From: Mageeibacillus sp. UBA6976
GTDB lineage: Bacteria > Bacillota > Clostridia > Saccharofermentanales > Saccharofermentanaceae
DNA length: 60,871 nucleotides
Direction of reading: 5' to 3'
Assembly: GCA_002450155.1 (NCBI GenBank)
Contig: DJYO01000019.1
Coordinates: forward strand, 1-60,871
Position 1 is the first letter of the stretch; every line of letters starts with the position of its first letter. Below the pieces are notes generated by a model. That model was not told where the DNA came from, searched no databases, and worked only from the letters and a program-made list of their open reading frames with translations. Below are positions 58,301 through 60,871 of this stretch, in pieces. The translations under genes were made by a program, and so were the position numbers.

Positions 58301-60871
58301 ATGGACATAAGTGTACCCAGGCTGTCAGTTACGCTCGTAAGGTCTCCTGTATTGCTATAGCCATAGGTCTGTGTGTTTCCTGATGAATCTGTTGCAGACA
58401 GAAGATTGCCATGTTCATCGTAAGCCATGGTAAGCTCTGTTGTTCCCATAGCAGACATGGTGATGAGCTGTCCTTTAGAGCCGTATTCGCTTGTTATCGT
58501 TCTTCCGTGTCCGTCGCTTGCAGTCAGAAGATTACCGTTACCATCGTATGTATAACTGAAAGTCGTACCATCAGGTCTTGTTTCTGATGTCTTATTGTTG
58601 TTACTGTCGTATGTATATGTAGTTGTCCTGTTCAGGGCATCTGTTACCGTAAGGACATTACCGCGTTCATCGTAGGTATAGATTGTGTTATACCCTAACC
58701 TGTCTGTAGTGACTTCTGTTCTGTCTGACAGGTCATGGTCAAACTCTATCCTTCTGCCATCTGCATCTATAGTTGCTATGAGTCTGCCTTCGTCATCGTA
58801 CTCGTTCCTTGCGATCCTAGTACCGTTATCTGCAGTTATCCCTGTAATATAGTGACTCTCGTCATATGCGAACGAAGTATCGTAACCACCGATATCCGTA
58901 ACATTTATCAGGTCACCATCTGCATTGTAGGTATAAACGACTTCGTTACCGAGCCCGTCTTCTATAGACGTTATCTGTCCTTCTGCATTTCTTACGAAAT
59001 CAATTGAGCTGCCATCAGAATACTCTATACCGTCTTCTGTGATCTCTATGGTTCTTCCGTATGTATCCTCTATCTTATAAAGACCTGTTTCACTATTGAA
59101 ATAGAACTTTATGCCGTCGTATCTGGTAAGAAGGAAGTTCTGTGGAGCGAAACTATCCATGTCTTCTGTATAGATGCTGTTATCTGCATACAATAAGCCT
59201 TCGTGTTCATCCAGGATAGTAAGAGTGTCCGATGTTCCACTCGTATTGGTGAATGAAGCCGACAATTCAGGCCAGTTATTTGGATTAACAGTCCTATCCG
59301 GAGACATTACAAGCTCAAATGCTTCTGTATTGCCATTGCCCCAGTCTACATATACTTCATGCGGATGCACATGTGTCCAATAGTATATAGGGATCCCTAA
59401 GACTGTTCTTTCTTCTGTTTCCCAGTCTTCTCCAAGGTCTGTGCTTATAGAGATATCCGGTCCGCCAAGCGACATTGTCCAGCCGTAACCGAAATCACCG
59501 CTCATCGTCCTCTGTCTGCTGTCATATGTTCTGTATACTTCTACAGGAAGTCCTGCAACCGGCAGTGACATATCCAGGAAAGATATCGTGAAATTGCCTA
59601 CCTTAGCCTGTCCTGTTACGAGTACGATTATCTCATCAGATATATACCCATCTTCTGCATTTGCCGTAACTTTTACTTTATAGTATCCGTTCATGAGTAG
59701 AGTCGGGTCTATCGTGCCTAATATACCTTCTTCTACACTCTCATCACTTGTATAGCTATATACTGCATCTTCAGAACCAGAAGGGAATACTTCAAATGAA
59801 TAGTACTGCAGCTCGGTGCCTGTAACTGTTCCTTCTATGTCAGTAATGAACGTGACTTCTTCACCGTCCTGGTAATCCAGTATATCTACATACAGTTCTT
59901 CGTCTGTAAATTCTATGGGGCAATCTGTAGGTGTCGGTGTAGGTTCATCGGGATGCAGTATTGCATACTTATCGTATTCAAAAGTCTTATATACTGTTAC
60001 GACTCTTCCGCTTTCAAGTGTTACAACCAATCTCAGATAAACGCTGCTTTCAGGAAGATCGTCTATATCTATAAAACCTAAGCTTTCTTCATCTTTATTG
60101 CCTGTGCCTTCAGAAACTTCTGTCCAGGAATCGTCAGTAGTATTGTGTCTATACAAGATATATTCGGAATCTTCCGTTATATCTATAGTTCCAATAACAT
60201 CCATACCGTCGCTTGTAAGGTCATTCCCTGTGATATCTGCTTCTATAACAGGGTCCGGAATAAGCTCTATACCGATCTCTTCACTGTCTATCTCAGTGTT
60301 ATCTGCTGATATAGACACACTTAAAGTATATTCACCTTGAGCAAAGCCATCTGTATCTATTGAAGATATCGTAGAATACAAGTGATTTGGCTCAGTTGTA
60401 TCGCTGAATACTGCTGCATTGCTCTCATCTGTGAGAGTGACGTCTACTGTATCAGCATCCTCGTTATTTATCCTGCCGAACACATCTATCGTTTCACCAA
60501 TATAGAATGTATCACCATCAGAAGGCTCTAAAATCTCTATATTGCTCTCATGTCCGTTATGTATTGCAGGATACGGATCTACCTCTATTCCGCGATATAT
60601 GAATGTAGCAGGATCCCATCCGCCATCGCCGATGAGTTCTATACCGAATCTATGTGCTCCGCCAAACAGTTCAGCCAGATCTATATTCAGCATTAAGGTC
60701 GGCGCAGACGGTTTCTGTACATTGCCGTCTGAGTCATATGGTGCTACATAAACATACAATATCTTGTCATGTCCGTCGTACTCGAACCATATCTCATGCA
60801 CACTTCCTGAATCTCTGAATCCGAGATACTCTGCATAGCAGTATTCCCGCATTCCATCGCCGTTAAGATAT
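55351..60871 (-). CDS. RHS/YD-repeat surface protein with lectin-like and Ig-like N-terminal parts (5' end outside window)
   Basis: At least 1,839 residues; the frame is still open at base 60871, so the N-terminus and any signal peptide are missing. Visible from N to C: the end of an L-type-lectin-like domain (about 1-95), three Ig-like/beta-sandwich domains with a PTPTPT linker (to ~410), an RHS entry domain (RTYDSRQRTMSGDFGYGW), some three dozen YD repeats (to ~1,540), the RHS core end RARYMDPATGTFTSMD...NPVKYCDPSG, and a 206-residue unique tail (bases 55351-55971) with several hydrophobic helices. RHS proteins form shells around a C-terminal effector that is released; the tail is a candidate membrane-acting toxin. 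Confidence 0.9.
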   Translation of the reverse strand, partial: YLNGDGMREYCYAEYLGFRDSGSVHEIWFEYDGHDKILYVYVAPYDSDGNVQKPSAPTLMLNIDLAELFGGAHRFGIELIGDGGWDPATFIYRGIEVDPYPAIHNGHESNIEILEPSDGDTFYIGETIDVFGRINNEDADTVDVTLTDESNAAVFSDTTEPNHLYSTISSIDTDGFAQGEYTLSVSISADNTEIDSEEIGIELIPDPVIEADITGNDLTSDGMDVIGTIDITEDSEYILYRHNTTDDSWTEVSEGTGNKDEESLGFIDIDDLPESSVYLRLVVTLESGRVVTVYKTFEYDKYAILHPDEPTPTPTDCPIEFTDEELYVDILDYQDGEEVTFITDIEGTVTGTELQYYSFEVFPSGSEDAVYSYTSDESVEEGILGTIDPTLLMNGYYKVKVTANAEDGYISDEIIVLVTGQAKVGNFTISFLDMSLPVAGLPVEVYRTYDSRQRTMSGDFGYGWTMSLGGPDISISTDLGEDWETEERTVLGIPIYYWTHVHPHEVYVDWGNGNTEAFELVMSPDRTVNPNNWPELSASFTNTSGTSDTLTILDEHEGLLYADNSIYTEDMDSFAPQNFLLTRYDGIKFYFNSETGLYKIEDTYGRTIEITEDGIEYSDGSSIDFVRNAEGQITSIEDGLGNEVVYTYNADGDLINVTDIGGYDTSFAYDESHYITGITADNGTRIARNEYDDEGRLIATIDADGRRIEFDHDLSDRTEVTTDRLGYNTIYTYDERGNVLTVTDALNRTTTYTYDSNNNKTSETRPDGTTFSYTYDGNGNLLTASDGHGRTITSEYGSKGQLITMSAMGTTELTMAYDEHGNLLSATDSSGNTQTYGYSNTGDLTSVTDSLGTLMSMSYDNNGHVTSITNAEGQITNFTYDPEGRLISRTITYHGQTLTDTYSYDAANRVTGITYANGNTVSYSYNQAGDVTASTDSQGRTVNYAYDVYGNLTRIDYPDGTNEQFTYDAEGRNLTARDRMGRTVTFRYDAVGNVTKKTYPNGTYESYTYDNCDRLISSTNVYGATTTYAYDYLGRNTSVTDNNGNTTTYTYNDRGNVASVTDALDNTYSFTYDNNGNQTSVTYPNGSVYSSTYDVRGRLTSQTDAEGNTTTYAYDSMDRLVSVTDALNGTWAYEYDTIGNLTQVTDAKGNETAYAYDSNGQLISVTNAAGNTATTTYDQYGRVISTTDFGGTETTYTYDSMDRVATATTGTETTTYTYDSTGNLISVTDPSGTITYTYNSDGLLSGVTNANGETISYTYNNGYQLSGISIDGQTISYGYDTQGRLISVTDIEGTTTYTYDAAGNRASEAYPNGVTTTYEYNSINVLIRQVTRDSDNNILASYEYTIGANGERLSVTELNRTVEYTYDELNRLASETVTVGNDTTVTTYTYDANSNRTSMTKDGVVTTYAYNSLNQITRVGDINYTWDNAGNLVSQTTTTGVLVASYTYDSHNRMVSANVNRNGSSVLETYEYDYLGNRTTKTSNGVTTEYTTDLSSGYSQVLKATNGTDTAYYTRGFELISRREGTTASYYIYDGSLSVRALTNESGIVTDTLTFDAFGNETEHTGTTDNSYGFQGEEQDATGLYYLRARYMDPATGTFTSMDTYAGELSDPMSLHKYLFANSNPVKYCDPSGRLTETDIIVSVTINVILCSAEESILRIITEYLKPNPRFDSLFILDVISCFLTGVLKGFVLGLSGVVIAAFSEILGCVLIICILFGIKEAVDGCIQVSTGIDILMDEDPNNDSLGWYYIAFGIVHLSIGAKDAISGMLDFGINYGDGFNIADNTYYSDTGTALITPLPPNTPSPYAQSEAIVPYSYRAVTTPIIYTDDVLDADSFVA
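56100..59000 (-). repeat. YD-repeat array inside the RHS gene
   Basis: Tandem ~20-codon units with the pattern YxYDxxGN-xxxxTxxxGxxxxY, for example TYTYDSNNNKTSETRPDG. Units are diverged at DNA level but keep phase, giving a long uninterrupted beta-strand array. Boundaries are approximate. Confidence 0.85.

Noticed and set aside
56100..59000. YD-repeat region as a CRISPR-like or satellite DNA array
   Set aside because: The repeats are in phase with an open reading frame and vary at DNA level while keeping the YD protein pattern.
55646..60751. Many + strand open frames inside the RHS gene
   Set aside because: They are antisense shadows of the repetitive RHS frame, with no ribosome binding sites or recognisable products.

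Overview
The window looks like chromosome of a low-to-mid GC Gram-positive anaerobe of the class Clostridia, probably a gut or rumen type. This rests on an efp-yqhY-nusB-xseAB-ispA-dxs-nadK-argR-recN gene order like that of Bacillus and Clostridia, an RNase Y/YmdB/PhoH/PgpH cluster, a T-box leader, a PyrR-attenuated pyr operon, a ChW-repeat secreted protein and ATP-forming PEP carboxykinase. I cannot name genus or species.

Layout. 1-2.1 kb: end of an unknown + gene, a shared terminator, aspartokinase (-) and YqeG (+). 2.1-3.7 kb: an AT-rich accessory island with two hypothetical genes, short broken ORFs and a decayed duplicate. 3.8-13.4 kb: EF-P and a tightly overlapping run through Asp23-type proteins, NusB, exonuclease VII, isoprenoid synthesis (IspA, Dxs), NadK, ArgR and RecN. 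13.4-23.7 kb: a pseudouridine synthase (-), RNase Y with a strong promoter and a 5' hairpin, YmdB, LspA, RluD-like, PhoH, PgpH, a YbeY-Era fusion and RecO. 23.7-26.3 kb: an iron-sulfur helicase with an N-terminal nuclease-like domain (-) and tRNA-Leu(CAG). 26.5-29.0 kb: a sigma factor/anti-sigma pair, then a two-gene HTH + nuclease cassette lying between two diverged tRNA-T-arm-like repeats.

29.1-32.0 kb: a T-box leader whose specifier reads as leucine (CTC) controls one large protein that joins a sugar-isomerase-type TIM barrel to an acyl-CoA synthetase. 32-36.2 kb: AIM24-like protein, PEP carboxykinase (-), HD-GYP protein (-), tRNA-Leu(CAA) (-). 36.3-42.7 kb: pyrR-B-C-F-K-D behind a PyrR-type attenuator, followed by a strongly divergent PyrE-like protein. 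42.7-48.8 kb: an AMP-forming ligase, TldD, PmbA/TldE, O-acetylhomoserine sulfhydrylase and a small membrane protein. 48.9-50.4 kb: a secreted protein with six ChW repeats. 50.6-54.6 kb (-): CorA, an alpha/beta-hydrolase-fold protein lacking its catalytic residues, TsaD, SmpB, VanZ. 54.8 kb to the end (-): a giant RHS/YD-repeat surface protein, cut by the window edge, with a small membrane protein directly behind it that may be its immunity partner.

Most promising for novelty: the leucine T-box/TIM-barrel/CoA-ligase unit, the HTH-nuclease cassette with its inverted-repeat-framed promoter, the degenerate PyrE-like protein in the pyr operon, and the YbeY-Era fusion with a cysteine cluster at its junction. 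All calls were made by reading the sequence; no database search was run.
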